This document shows, piece after piece, positions 23,162-31,677 of a stretch of 37,329 bases of DNA. How positions within the stretch are numbered: the stretch's first letter is position 1; every line of letters begins with the position of its first letter. Both the position numbers and the translations under genes were made by a program. Under the pieces are notes generated by a model. It did not search any database. It worked only from the letters and a program-made list of their open reading frames with translations, and was not told where the DNA came from. This DNA comes from Pseudomonadota bacterium (GTDB taxonomy: Bacteria > Pseudomonadota > Alphaproteobacteria > Rhizobiales > MH13): assembly GCA_039024915.1 (NCBI GenBank), contig JBCCPK010000011.1:1-37329 (forward strand), in the 5' to 3' direction.

Positions 23162-23925
23162 GCGACCCGGTTCTGACCATTTCCGGCCTGACCCGTGACT
23201 TCGGCCCATTCCGCGCCGTTGATGATGTCTCGCTCGCCATCAGGCGTGGTAGCATGACCGGGCTTATCGGCCCCAATGGAGCGGGCAAGACAACGCTTTT
23301 CAACATGGTCGCCGGAACGTTGAAGCCAACGAGCGGCACGGTGGCCCTGGATGGCAAAGACGTAACGGGGCGATCCGCCGAAGCGCTTTTTGGAATGGGC
23401 CTTGCGCGCACCTTTCAAATTCCCCGTCCCTTCAAGCGCATGAGCGTGATCGACAATCTGCTGCTCGCACCGCCGGCGCAGATTGGCGAAAGCGTGCCCG
23501 GCGCCTTGTTCCGGCGGGGCCGGGTCGCGGCGCAAGAACGGTCCCTACGGGAGAAGGCACATGAAATTCTCGACTTCGTGACCCTCGACCACCTAGCCGA
23601 CCATCCTGCAGGCAAGATTTCTGGTGGACAGATGAAACTGCTCGAGCTTGGCCGCGCCTTGATGGGTGATCCGTCGGTGATCTTGCTTGATGAACCCGCA
23701 GCGGGCGTGAACCCCTCGCTGACGGCGATCCTGATCGACCGTATCGAAGAACTGAACCGGCGCGGTATGACTTTTGTCATCATCGAGCACGACATGGATT
23801 TCGTGATGCGCCATTGCGATCCGGTGATCGCGCTCGCCGAAGGCAAGGTCATGTTCGAGGGCACCGCCGATGAGGCGCGGGTGAACCCCGAATTGCTCGA
23901 CGCCTATCTCGGAGCGCCGGCATGA
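23158..23925 (+). CDS. LivG-type ABC transporter ATPase
   Basis: 255 residues from a GTG start overlapping the previous TGA (GTGA). Walker A is GPNGAGKT at 38-45, the signature is ISGGQMKLLELGRALMG, and Walker B is VILLDEPAAGVNP, followed by the switch His in IIEHDM. The C-terminal tail (EARVNPELLDAYLG) is typical of branched-chain amino acid type (LivG) subunits. It works as a heterodimer with the LivF-type ATPase encoded next. Confidence 0.93.
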   Translation: MSDPVLTISGLTRDFGPFRAVDDVSLAIRRGSMTGLIGPNGAGKTTLFNMVAGTLKPTSGTVALDGKDVTGRSAEALFGMGLARTFQIPRPFKRMSVIDNLLLAPPAQIGESVPGALFRRGRVAAQERSLREKAHEILDFVTLDHLADHPAGKISGGQMKLLELGRALMGDPSVILLDEPAAGVNPSLTAILIDRIEELNRRGMTFVIIEHDMDFVMRHCDPVIALAEGKVMFEGTADEARVNPELLDAYLGAPA

Positions 23926-24644
23926 CAGGGCTGCGGGTGGATGGCATCGAAGCGGGTTATGTGCGCGATTTGCCAATCCTAACCGACGTCGATCTGGCCG
24001 CTGAGGCCGGGAAACTGACGACGATCATCGGGCCGAATGGCGCGGGCAAATCCACCTTGATCAAAGCAATCGCCGGGCTGGTGCCCATCAGCGCCGGACG
24101 GGTGATGCTGGACGACACGGAGGTCACGGGCCTTAGGCCCGACTTGATGGGCCTGCATGGCCTCGCCTACGTGCCGCAGACCGACAACATTTTCCGCACG
24201 CTGACAATCGACGAAAATCTGGCGCTGACCTTGCGTGGCGCTCCCGATCCGCAAACGCGGATCAGTGAGCTTTATGAGCTGTTCCCCGCCCTGCGGGACA
24301 AACAGCGCGATAAGGCCGCTGCCCTTTCTGGCGGGCAGCGACAAATGCTGGCCATGGCCATGGCCTTGAGCCGCAAACCGTCCGTCATGCTGCTCGATGA
24401 GCCGTCCGCCGGCCTGTCGCCAAAGACTGCGACCGAGGTACTCGATCTGGTGCGCAGCCTGACCGATCAAGGCGTCACGGTTCTGCTCGTCGAGCAAAAC
24501 GTGAAGCAGGCGCTTCGCGTCGCTGATCACTGCTACATTCTCGCCGAAGGCCGCAACCAGATCGATGGACCTGCCGCCGACATCGCCAATGACCCGGTGG
24601 TGGGGGAGATTTATCTCGGCGGCAAGCGGATAAACGCCGCATGA
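23922..24644 (+). CDS. LivF-type ABC transporter ATPase
   Basis: 240 residues. Walker A is GPNGAGKS, the signature LSGGQRQMLAMAMALSR and Walker B VMLLDEPSAGLSP. The LivF-like YVPQTDNIFRTLTIDENL and the tail GEIYLGGK are also present. It overlaps the LivG-type stop and the permease start by 4 nt each, giving near-equal translation of both ATPases. Confidence 0.93.
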   Translation: MTGLRVDGIEAGYVRDLPILTDVDLAAEAGKLTTIIGPNGAGKSTLIKAIAGLVPISAGRVMLDDTEVTGLRPDLMGLHGLAYVPQTDNIFRTLTIDENLALTLRGAPDPQTRISELYELFPALRDKQRDKAAALSGGQRQMLAMAMALSRKPSVMLLDEPSAGLSPKTATEVLDLVRSLTDQGVTVLLVEQNVKQALRVADHCYILAEGRNQIDGPAADIANDPVVGEIYLGGKRINAA

Positions 24645-25555
24645 TCCAGGCTCTGCTCGACGGCGTGCTGACCGGCGCGATCATTTCGCTTGGGGCCATC
24701 GGCCTGACGCTGATCATGCATATGTTGCGCTTTGCGAACTTCTCCTATGCCGAACTGCTCGCCATCGGGGCGTACGCGTCGCTCGTGTTCGACGGGCTTT
24801 TTTCGGCGCTGGTGCCGGTGCTCGACAACGCCTTTGCACCCCTCACCCTCACCGGCGCGCTGGCCCTCGCGATGGTGATCGCCATGCTGGTAACGGGCCT
24901 GTCTGCGGTGATCATCGATCGGCTTATCTTCCGCCGCATTCGCCAGAATGCCGACCCCCTTTCCATGGTGTTCGCGAGCTTCGGGGTCGCGCTTGTGATC
25001 CGCAACGTGATCGTTCTGATTTTCGGCCATCATGCGCAGCTCTACAGCCAGGAGATCGCGCGGGCGCATGTGCTGAGCTTCGATCCGCTGATCCTCATCA
25101 AGCCCGATCAGGTCTTCGTTCTGGGGTTGGCACTCCTTCTCATGCTGGCGCTACACCTTGTGCTGACGCGCACCACCTTCGGCTTCGCGATCCGCGCGGT
25201 GGCGGAAAACCCCACTCTTGCCCAGGTCGCGGGCGTGAAGCTTTCGGCGGTCATCGTTGCGGTCTGGATCATCGCCGGCAGCCTGTCGGCAGCTGCGGGC
25301 ACGCTGTACGCGCTGACCAACCAGCTAAACCCGCTCATCGGGCATGTGTTCCTTTTGCCCGTGTTCGCGGCGACCATCGTTGGCGGCATTGGCAGCGTCT
25401 ACGGTGCGGTGCTGGGCGGGTTCATCGTTGGCATCGCCTCCGGGCTCGCCTTGATGCTCCTGCCCGCAGGCTACGCACCGGCGATGCCGTTTCTGATCAT
25501 CCTCGCGGTGCTCATTGTTCGCCCCCAAGGCCTGTTCGGTGAGGAAACGCGATGA
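24641..25555 (+). CDS. LivH-type branched-chain amino acid ABC permease
   Basis: 304 residues and about eight membrane segments. The LivH signatures are GAIISLGAIGLTLIMHMLRF near the N-terminus, FGFAIRAVAENPTLAQVAGV (the coupling loop to the ATPases) and AATIVGGIGSVYGAVLGGF near the C-terminus. It forms the channel with the LivM-type permease. Confidence 0.93.
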   Translation: MIQALLDGVLTGAIISLGAIGLTLIMHMLRFANFSYAELLAIGAYASLVFDGLFSALVPVLDNAFAPLTLTGALALAMVIAMLVTGLSAVIIDRLIFRRIRQNADPLSMVFASFGVALVIRNVIVLIFGHHAQLYSQEIARAHVLSFDPLILIKPDQVFVLGLALLLMLALHLVLTRTTFGFAIRAVAENPTLAQVAGVKLSAVIVAVWIIAGSLSAAAGTLYALTNQLNPLIGHVFLLPVFAATIVGGIGSVYGAVLGGFIVGIASGLALMLLPAGYAPAMPFLIILAVLIVRPQGLFGEETR

Positions 25556-26544
25556 TCGGGCTCGTCTCCTACCTCGCGTTCTTCCTGACCATGGCCGGGA
25601 TCATGGCGATCATCACCCTCGGGCTGAACCTGCAGTGGGGTTACACGGGCCTGTTCAATGGCGGGATCGTGGCCTTCTTCGGCGCAGGTGCCTACGGCAC
25701 GATGATCTTGGGCAGTGGACCTGAGCCCGGCCAATTCGGCGGGTTCGAGCTGCCGTGGCTCGTGGCCATTACCGGAGGAATCCTGTTTGCGGCGGCGCTC
25801 GCCTGGGTGGTGGGTATTCTGACGCTCCGGCTCAAACACGATTATCTCGCCATCTCCACCTTCGGTGTCGCGGTGGCGCTCGAGTCGCTCGCGCGCAACG
25901 CGCAATGGCTGACCGGTGGCGCGCGCGGAATGCGTGGTTTTCCCAGACCCTTCGAAGAGATGGTGGGCGACACCTTCACCTATGGGCTCGTCTTCCTTGC
26001 CATCGTCCTCGTGGTTTTGGCGCTGGTCTGGTGGGGTATCGAACGGCTTGTGCATTCGCCCTTCGGCCGCGCACTGCGCGCCATCCGCGAAGACGAGACA
26101 GCCGCTCGCGCACTCGGCAAAAATCCGGCCCGCCTGCGGCTGTGGTCGCTGGTTATCGGCTCGGCCATCATGGGCGCTGGTGGCGGGCTGTATGTCTCCT
26201 ACACCGCTTTTATCAGCCCGCAGGACCTTCTACCCGTGCTGACTTTCCAGGTCTGGGCGATGCTGATCGTCGGCGGTGCGGGGAACAATCGCGGTGCAGT
26301 GCTTGGCGCGGTGCTGATCTGGGGCGTCTGGACGCTTTCGGGATTTGCGCTCACCCGTCTCGCACCGGACTCGATGCAGCTCGATGCGGGGTCCATTCAG
26401 TACATTCTCATTGGCACTTTGATCGTGACCATGCTTTTGTGGCGGCCTGAAGGACTTTTACCCGAACGTATTTCCAGCACCACACCCTCCCCAAATGCAA
26501 CCATGACGGCCGGCAAGGCCGCACCCTCAAGGAAGGCAAACTGA
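25552..26544 (+). CDS. LivM-type branched-chain amino acid ABC permease
   Basis: 330 residues. Hydrophobic segments are interrupted by the LivM signature LRLKHDYLAISTFGVAVALE, the coupling loop FGRALRAIREDETAARALGK and VGGAGNNRGAVLGAVLIWGV. The last 30 residues are a polar cytoplasmic tail. Its TGA shares the A with the start of the binding-protein gene. Confidence 0.92.
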   Translation: MIGLVSYLAFFLTMAGIMAIITLGLNLQWGYTGLFNGGIVAFFGAGAYGTMILGSGPEPGQFGGFELPWLVAITGGILFAAALAWVVGILTLRLKHDYLAISTFGVAVALESLARNAQWLTGGARGMRGFPRPFEEMVGDTFTYGLVFLAIVLVVLALVWWGIERLVHSPFGRALRAIREDETAARALGKNPARLRLWSLVIGSAIMGAGGGLYVSYTAFISPQDLLPVLTFQVWAMLIVGGAGNNRGAVLGAVLIWGVWTLSGFALTRLAPDSMQLDAGSIQYILIGTLIVTMLLWRPEGLLPERISSTTPSPNATMTAGKAAPSRKAN

Positions 26545-27806
26545 TGATCAAACGGACACTTCTTGGACTAGCTGGCGCAACCGCGCTGACCATGGGCCTA
26601 CAGGCGGCGCCTGCCATGGCGCAGGATTGCACTGTCGATGTCGGCACCGTGTATCCCACTTCGGTCGATTGGGGCCAACCGATTGCCCAAACAGCGCTGT
26701 GGGTCGGCGACATGATCGACGAGGCCGGTGGGGTCGATGGCTGCGAGGTCAACATGATCCTGCGCGACGATCAGAACGACAGCCGCGTCGGCGTCGATGC
26801 TGCGCGTGCCTTGGTCGACCTGGATGGTGTTGAACTTCTTATCGGTACGGTCTCGTCTGGCATTTCGATCCCGATCCTCACCTCGGTGACTGCGCCTGCT
26901 GGCGTGATGCAGATGTCGTGCTGCTCCTCTTCGACGCGCCTCACCGAAATTGCGGCCTCCGGTGAAGCGAACGGGCTGTGGTTTCGCACCTTTGCCACCG
27001 CGGATGTACAGGCCGCCGTTGCCGCCATGCTTGCGCAGGATGCTGGTATCGAGAGCATCACGGTGGTCTTCAAGAACGATGACTGGGGACAGGATATTGG
27101 CCGTATCGCCTCCGAAGCCTTTGAGGCAGTCGGCATCACGGTGCATGAGAGCATCGCGATCAATGATGCGCAGCCCAGCTACCGCGCTGAAGCCACTCAA
27201 GCGCTGCGCGACCAGCCCGAGGCACTTTATCTGGCTCTCTACCCAACCGAAGGGATTTCCTTCGTGCGCGAGTGGCTCGGGCTTGGCGGTACGTCGACGA
27301 TGATTGGTGCCAACTCGCTGAAGTCGGATGATTTCCGCACCGCTGTTGGTCTCGACAATCTCGATGCGTTCATTGGTACTGATACGTCGAGCCCACGCGT
27401 CGCGAGCGCCGACGCGTTCGTCGAAGCCTACACCGCGCAGTTCGATGGACCACCGAGCGGACCGGGTCTTGCCAACTCGTTCGACGCGGCCGCCATCGCG
27501 CTGCTTGCCTACCACGCGGCCGGCAAAGACGCGACCGGTGCCGAGATCGCCGCCAAAGTGCCGGCTGTGACCGACCCGTCCGGTGAGGTGATTCCCGCCA
27601 CCGTGGAGGGCTTTGCGCGCGCGATGGACGTGTTGTCCGATGGCGGCACGGTTTCCTATCAAGGCGCGACAGGCGCGGTGACGTTTGATGCGAACGGCAA
27701 TGTGTCCGCTCCTGCGGTCTCGTGGGTCTTCGCCGAAGCCGGCCCATCGGAAGAGCGCTACATCACGCTCGAAGAGGTCGCGGCATTTATGGCCGAGATG
27801 AACTAA
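26544..27806 (+). CDS. Periplasmic substrate-binding protein, Peripla_BP_6 type
   Basis: 420 residues. The Sec signal peptide is MIKRTLLGLAGATALTMGLQ with cleavage after AMA (near residue 26). The type I periplasmic fold is shown by DVGTVYPTSVDWGQPIAQTA, ILRDDQNDSRVGVDAARALV, LIGTVSSGISIPILTSVTAP and VVFKNDDWGQDIGRIASEAF. A Cys pair (MSCCSSSTRLT, near residue 126) lies in the region that contacts ligand in Leu-binding relatives and is unusual. The substrate is unknown. AAGGAAGG upstream gives strong translation despite its last place in the operon, where binding proteins usually come first. Confidence 0.92.
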   Translation: MIKRTLLGLAGATALTMGLQAAPAMAQDCTVDVGTVYPTSVDWGQPIAQTALWVGDMIDEAGGVDGCEVNMILRDDQNDSRVGVDAARALVDLDGVELLIGTVSSGISIPILTSVTAPAGVMQMSCCSSSTRLTEIAASGEANGLWFRTFATADVQAAVAAMLAQDAGIESITVVFKNDDWGQDIGRIASEAFEAVGITVHESIAINDAQPSYRAEATQALRDQPEALYLALYPTEGISFVREWLGLGGTSTMIGANSLKSDDFRTAVGLDNLDAFIGTDTSSPRVASADAFVEAYTAQFDGPPSGPGLANSFDAAAIALLAYHAAGKDATGAEIAAKVPAVTDPSGEVIPATVEGFARAMDVLSDGGTVSYQGATGAVTFDANGNVSAPAVSWVFAEAGPSEERYITLEEVAAFMAEMN

Positions 27807-27824
27807 GCGGTCTGCTGCTCCATA

Positions 27825-27849
27825 CCCTGGCCCTTCTGCAGGGCCAGGG
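27825..27849 (+). terminator. Strong hairpin after the transporter operon
   Basis: CCCTGGCCCT and AGGGCCAGGG form a perfect 10-bp GC-rich stem with a 5-nt loop, 18 nt after the binding-protein stop. No T-run follows. It lies between converging genes and may end transcripts from both sides or only protect 3' ends. Confidence 0.55.
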
Positions 27850-27927
27850 GGACAGGCGCTCATGAGCTGTCTGAAAGTCGTCGCGACGAATGGCGCTTTT
27901 GCGTCGAACGGAGACGCGAGCCACGCC

Positions 27928-28803
27928 TCAAAATGCAGCGAGGAATTCGACCAGTCGCCGGGTGAGTTTCTTCTGCGAGCCAGCATCCGGCCAAACAGCG
28001 TAGACACCGAGGTCTGGCGGTCGCCAGCCTGGTAAAGCTTCGACGAGCTCTCCGGAGGCTAGCTCCAATTCAACCTCACTCAGTGGCAGCCGTTGCAGAC
28101 CCAAGCCGGCAACAACCGCCGCCTTGGCAGCCGCCACAGTATCAACTTCGAGCCGGACGTTGTCTGGATCGAAGCTTATCTGCTCACCGTCCTTTTGCAC
28201 CGTGATGGTGGTTGGCAGCATGGCTAACGCAATAAACTCGCAAGACTTAAGGGCTTCAGGTGTCGCGGGCGATCCGCGCCGCTCTAGATAGTCAGGTGTC
28301 GCAACCAAACGCCGACTGAACATGCCAATGCGTTGTGTCTTGAGGCTGCTGTCGGCCAGGTTGCCCAAGCGAATACCGAGATCAAAGCCATCCCGCACAA
28401 GGTCAACCTGCCGGTCCGTGCTGTGCAGCGTCAGTGCCACCATCGGATGCTCTTGGGCAAAACGCCAAACTGCTTGATGCACAGCGGTGTGAATGCCGAA
28501 GGTCGGCATTGTGATGCGCAACGCTCCGACAAGCTGATCAAGCTCGTCCGCCAAGGCATCCATAGCTTGCTGGGCAGAGGTGACCATCATGCGCGCAGCC
28601 GGGAGAACCTTCTCGCCTTCCGCGGTCAACGAAAGTGAACGCGTCGACCGGTAGAGCAGCGAAACACCAAGGCGCTCCTCAAGCTTGGAAATGTGGTGGC
28701 TGACCACCGAAGTTGAGAGCTTCAGGCGCTTGGCCGCGCCGCTAAAGCTGCCGGCGTCGGCCACCGCTGCGAATACGGCCAGCCCTTTGTACTCGTCCGC
28801 CAT
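27928..28803 (-). CDS. LysR-family transcriptional regulator
   Basis: 291 residues from ATG 28803. The winged HTH is at about 5-62 (FAAVADAGSFSGAAKRLKLS, VVSHHISKLEERLGVSLLYR, STRSLSLT). The effector domain follows (LRITMPTFGIHTAVHQ, DFLGIRLG-type DLGIRLGNL). It is divergent from the DUF2218/MBL/SnoaL unit with only 96 bp between starts, the usual layout for a LysR regulator and its target. It converges on the transporter operon, so it is less likely to control that. The signal is unknown. Confidence 0.93.
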   Translation of the reverse strand: MADEYKGLAVFAAVADAGSFSGAAKRLKLSTSVVSHHISKLEERLGVSLLYRSTRSLSLTAEGEKVLPAARMMVTSAQQAMDALADELDQLVGALRITMPTFGIHTAVHQAVWRFAQEHPMVALTLHSTDRQVDLVRDGFDLGIRLGNLADSSLKTQRIGMFSRRLVATPDYLERRGSPATPEALKSCEFIALAMLPTTITVQKDGEQISFDPDNVRLEVDTVAAAKAAVVAGLGLQRLPLSEVELELASGELVEALPGWRPPDLGVYAVWPDAGSQKKLTRRLVEFLAAF

Positions 28804-28805
28804 TA

Positions 28806-28848
28806 TTCGATCCAATCGAAAAGTGATTGCGATGGAACCCATCTAATC
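28806..28848. promoter_or_regulatory. Candidate LysR operator region
   Basis: Two inverted repeats lie in the divergent spacer: TTCGAT-CCA-ATCGAA (28806-28820), which touches the regulator start and may serve autorepression; and GATGG-AAC-CCATC (28831-28843) flanked by GATT and AATC (28825-28828, 28845-28848). Confidence 0.5.
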
Positions 28849-28899
28849 AGAAAGAACCGTAGCGTCTATCTCTGGCGACCAACACCAAGGATCCCAGAG

Positions 28900-29184
28900 A
28901 TGTCACAGACCATCACGACTTTCGAAACCGCTAATGCCAGCCGCTATCTGCAACAGCTTTGCAAGCACTTCGGCCACAAGGTTCCCACGCAGTTCACGCC
29001 GACTGAGGGCCACGTGTCGCTGCCATGGGGCGAATGCGATCTCACGGCCACTGACAGCGCGCTGACGCTGCAGGCTTCCGCCGCGCAGTCCAAGCTTCCA
29101 AAGATCGAGCGCTTTCTCGCCGACCACCTCGCGCGCTTCGCGTTCCGCGAGCCACACACGCTCGTCTGGCAGCGCACCGCCTGA
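28900..29184 (+). CDS. DUF2218 family protein
   Basis: 94 residues. It matches the DUF2218 layout: an N-terminal helix ASRYLQQLCKHFGHKVPTQF, then a beta sheet with HVSLPWGECDLTA and TLQASAAQSKLPKIERFLAD, ending FAFREPHTLVWQR. The family is small, cytoplasmic and of unknown function, often near siderophore or redox genes. AAGGA lies 8 nt before the ATG. It is the first gene of the unit opposite the LysR regulator. Confidence 0.85.
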   Translation: MSQTITTFETANASRYLQQLCKHFGHKVPTQFTPTEGHVSLPWGECDLTATDSALTLQASAAQSKLPKIERFLADHLARFAFREPHTLVWQRTA

Positions 29185-29207
29185 CGTCAACCCAAGGAGT
29201 TCGACCC

Positions 29208-30107
29208 ATGCAGCCCTCTGATGCCAACCCGATGCTCACCCGCCGCTCGCTACTCAAGGGCGCGACCCTCACCGTTGGTGCCGCCGCCTTATTGCGGGAG
29301 ACTTTCAAGCCAGCGCCCGTTCTGGCGCAGGGTGGTGATCTGCCAGCCGGCACGTTGCACAGCTTCTCCAAAGGCGGCGTGACGTTCCACACTTACGTTT
29401 CGCCAGCGCAGGCCGTCAGCGTGACCTCTCACATCGTCGAGTTCGATGATCAGCTCCTGTTGGTCGACTCCACGTTCATCCCTCCGACCGCTGTGGAAGT
29501 GGCGGGTGCTATCACCTCAACCGGTAAGCCGGTGGGCATGGCGATCCTCAGCCACGAGCACCCCGATCACTGGAGCGCAGCGGATGTGTTCGAAGGCGTG
29601 AAGTTCGCGACACTCCCCGAAATCCGCGACGCGGTTGCTGCAGAAGCTGCCGCAGGTGATGCTACCGCGCCAACCAACGTGATGGACGGACCAGACCTCG
29701 CCATGGGCGTGACCGAGATGTCCGGCGTACCGGTCGAGTTCCGGCATTACCAGAACGCCGAGGCACCCCAAACCATCGTCACCATTATGCCGGAGCAGCA
29801 GGTCGCGATCGTGCAGGACCTCGTCTACAACGGGGTCTACTTCGCACCGGGCGTGGACCGATCCAACTGGATCGCGATCCTTGAAGAACTGCGCGACGAT
29901 CCAGCTTGCGAAACGCTGCTGGTCGGTCACGGCCTGCCGACCACACGCGCCGAGCTGACCACGGCGATCGCCTACATCAAGGCGATGGACGAGATCATGA
30001 ACACCGCCGCGACGCCCGATGAGGCCGGCGCCATGATCAAGGAGGCCTACCCCGGCTATGGCGGAGAGTTCCTCCTCAGTCTGATCCCCGAATACTGGAC
30101 CCGGTAG
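29208..30107 (+). CDS. Tat-exported metallo-beta-lactamase-fold hydrolase
   Basis: 299 residues. The N-terminus has a twin-arginine signal (LTRRSLLKGATL followed by a hydrophobic stretch and APVLAQ). The metal site SHEHPDHW (HxHxDH type) is at about residue 110-117, with later ligands probably in DLVYNG (Asp) and VGHGLP (His). The MBL fold usually binds two zinc ions and hydrolyses lactones, esters or sulfates. Tat export implies folding with metal in the cytoplasm. The substrate is unknown. AAGGAG lies 8 nt upstream. Confidence 0.9.
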   Translation: MQPSDANPMLTRRSLLKGATLTVGAAALLRETFKPAPVLAQGGDLPAGTLHSFSKGGVTFHTYVSPAQAVSVTSHIVEFDDQLLLVDSTFIPPTAVEVAGAITSTGKPVGMAILSHEHPDHWSAADVFEGVKFATLPEIRDAVAAEAAAGDATAPTNVMDGPDLAMGVTEMSGVPVEFRHYQNAEAPQTIVTIMPEQQVAIVQDLVYNGVYFAPGVDRSNWIAILEELRDDPACETLLVGHGLPTTRAELTTAIAYIKAMDEIMNTAATPDEAGAMIKEAYPGYGGEFLLSLIPEYWTR

Positions 30108-30113
30108 GCCATC

Positions 30114-30629
30114 ATGACCAAGACAACGATGAACCGCAGAGCCTTTATGACAACATCAATGGGCGCCGCGCTGGCGCTCATCCTCACCAAACACGCCGGA
30201 GCACAAGAGATGGACTCGACCTCCCAAGCCTCGTTCGACACCGTCATGGCCTTTATGGGCGCCATGGGCGGTGGCGACATGGACGCGATGAACGCACTGA
30301 TGGCCGACGATATGGTCTGGCGCAACGAAGGCGACACCAGCATCCCATGGATTCATGGCGGGATCACCGGAAAGCAGGCGATCTTCGATTTCCTCGGAGT
30401 GTTTGGTGCAGGTCTGCAGACCACCAAGTGGGAGAACACAGACGCGTTCGCTTCTGGCGACACGGTAGCCGTGTTCGGATTGATGAACGGGGTTACCACC
30501 CAGTCCGGCCAGGAAATTGGAGAGTTCTCATTCGCATTGCGTGCGAAGGTTCGCGACGGCCAGGTCGTGCTGTGGCACTGGTTCGAGGACAGTTTCGCGT
30601 TGAGCCAAGCCTATCACGGCCGGACCTAG
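30114..30629 (+). CDS. Tat-exported SnoaL-like (NTF2-fold) protein
   Basis: 171 residues. A twin-arginine signal (MNRRAFMTTSMGAALALIL, cleavage near AGAQ) is followed by one NTF2/SnoaL cone domain: AFMGAMGGGDMDAMNALMAD, DMVWRNEGD, GITGKQAIFDFL, and VRDGQVVLWHWFEDS. Such domains act as cyclases, isomerases or lipocalin-like binding modules. It follows the metallohydrolase by 6 nt, so both probably act together in the periplasm. Confidence 0.85.
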   Translation: MTKTTMNRRAFMTTSMGAALALILTKHAGAQEMDSTSQASFDTVMAFMGAMGGGDMDAMNALMADDMVWRNEGDTSIPWIHGGITGKQAIFDFLGVFGAGLQTTKWENTDAFASGDTVAVFGLMNGVTTQSGQEIGEFSFALRAKVRDGQVVLWHWFEDSFALSQAYHGRT

Positions 30630-30641
30630 GAGGTATTCGCC

Positions 30642-31415
30642 ATGCCGACTGCCAAACAAAACGCGATCAGCCTCTACATGGAAGGCATTCGCGATGGAAA
30701 GGCGCGGGAAGCGGTCACCAAATACACCGGCGACCGCTACACGCAGCACTCCACTGGCGTGGCGGATGGCGTGGAAGGCTTTGTTGCCTTCTTCGAGCCC
30801 TTCATCGCGCGCAACCCGGGGCGCGATATCCGGGTCGTTCGCGCTCTCCAGGACGGCCGACATGTGTTCTTGCAGGCCCATCAGAACATCAATGATGGCG
30901 AGGCTGAGTGGATCACCACCGATTTCTTTGACAGTGATGAGGATGGCAAGATCATCGAGCACTGGGATGTGATCGCGGCAGTGAAACCACCCAATCCTTC
31001 TGGACGCACCCAGTGGGATGGCCCAACTGAAGTCACCGACCTCGACAAGACCGAGGCCAACAAGGCGCTCGTTGCCGGCTTCATTCAGACCTGCCTCGTT
31101 GAACGCCAGATCGACCGCATGGCCGACTTCATCAGCACCGAGACCTACATCCAACACAATCCCGATGTAGCCGATGGCCTTGAGCACTTCCTTGCTTTGG
31201 TTTCAAAGCCAGACAACCAGCTGACCTATCAGGAGTGCTTCATTATGGTCGGCGAAGGGAACTTTGTTGCCACGCTGAACCGCGCCCGCTGGGGAGATCA
31301 GGACCTGTGCCAGGTCGATCTTTTCCGCGTCGAGGACGGCAAGATCGTTGAGCACTGGGACAATTCGGAGCCGGTGCCGCCGAAGGACGAATGGGCGAAC
31401 TCCGGCAAATTCTAG
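30642..31415 (+). CDS. Tandem SnoaL-like (NTF2-fold) protein
   Basis: 257 residues in two repeated halves. Half 1 (about 1-120) has AISLYMEGIRDGKAREAVTK, YTQHSTGVADGVEGF, and FFDSDEDGKIIEHWDV. Half 2 (about 130-250) has VAGFIQTCLVERQIDRMADF, YIQHNPDVADGLEHF, and DLFRVEDGKIVEHWDN. Both keep the YxQHxxxVADG and GKIxEHWD motifs of the predicted SnoaL-like polyketide cyclase family. It has no signal peptide, unlike its neighbour. AGGAGG lies 8 nt upstream, within the previous stop. Confidence 0.9.
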   Translation: MPTAKQNAISLYMEGIRDGKAREAVTKYTGDRYTQHSTGVADGVEGFVAFFEPFIARNPGRDIRVVRALQDGRHVFLQAHQNINDGEAEWITTDFFDSDEDGKIIEHWDVIAAVKPPNPSGRTQWDGPTEVTDLDKTEANKALVAGFIQTCLVERQIDRMADFISTETYIQHNPDVADGLEHFLALVSKPDNQLTYQECFIMVGEGNFVATLNRARWGDQDLCQVDLFRVEDGKIVEHWDNSEPVPPKDEWANSGKF

Positions 31416-31677
31416 CCAGCATGTTCCAACTCGCTGTGCGCCCCTGCCCCTAATCGAACTGGGGTGCTTTCCAAAGGAGCGCCCGTCGCCAGATACAAGA
31501 CAGAAAGATGCCGGCAGCCAAGTGGGCTTTTGGCGCTAGAGGCTCAAGATTTGGCCGTTATCAGTCAGCGCCACGGCTCGCGTATTTACAGCCGATTCAC
31601 CAGATTCTCGACTTCATCACACGAAGGCGACCCGATTAGCAGCCAATTTAGTGTTGTGGCTTAGTTTGCCGGGTGTG

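Noticed and set aside
26598-28007. Minus-strand open frame of 469 codons opposite the binding protein
   Set aside because: It is antisense to a signal-peptide protein with clear Peripla_BP_6 motifs and runs into the end of the LysR gene. Its composition (Arg/His-rich) is typical of an antisense frame.
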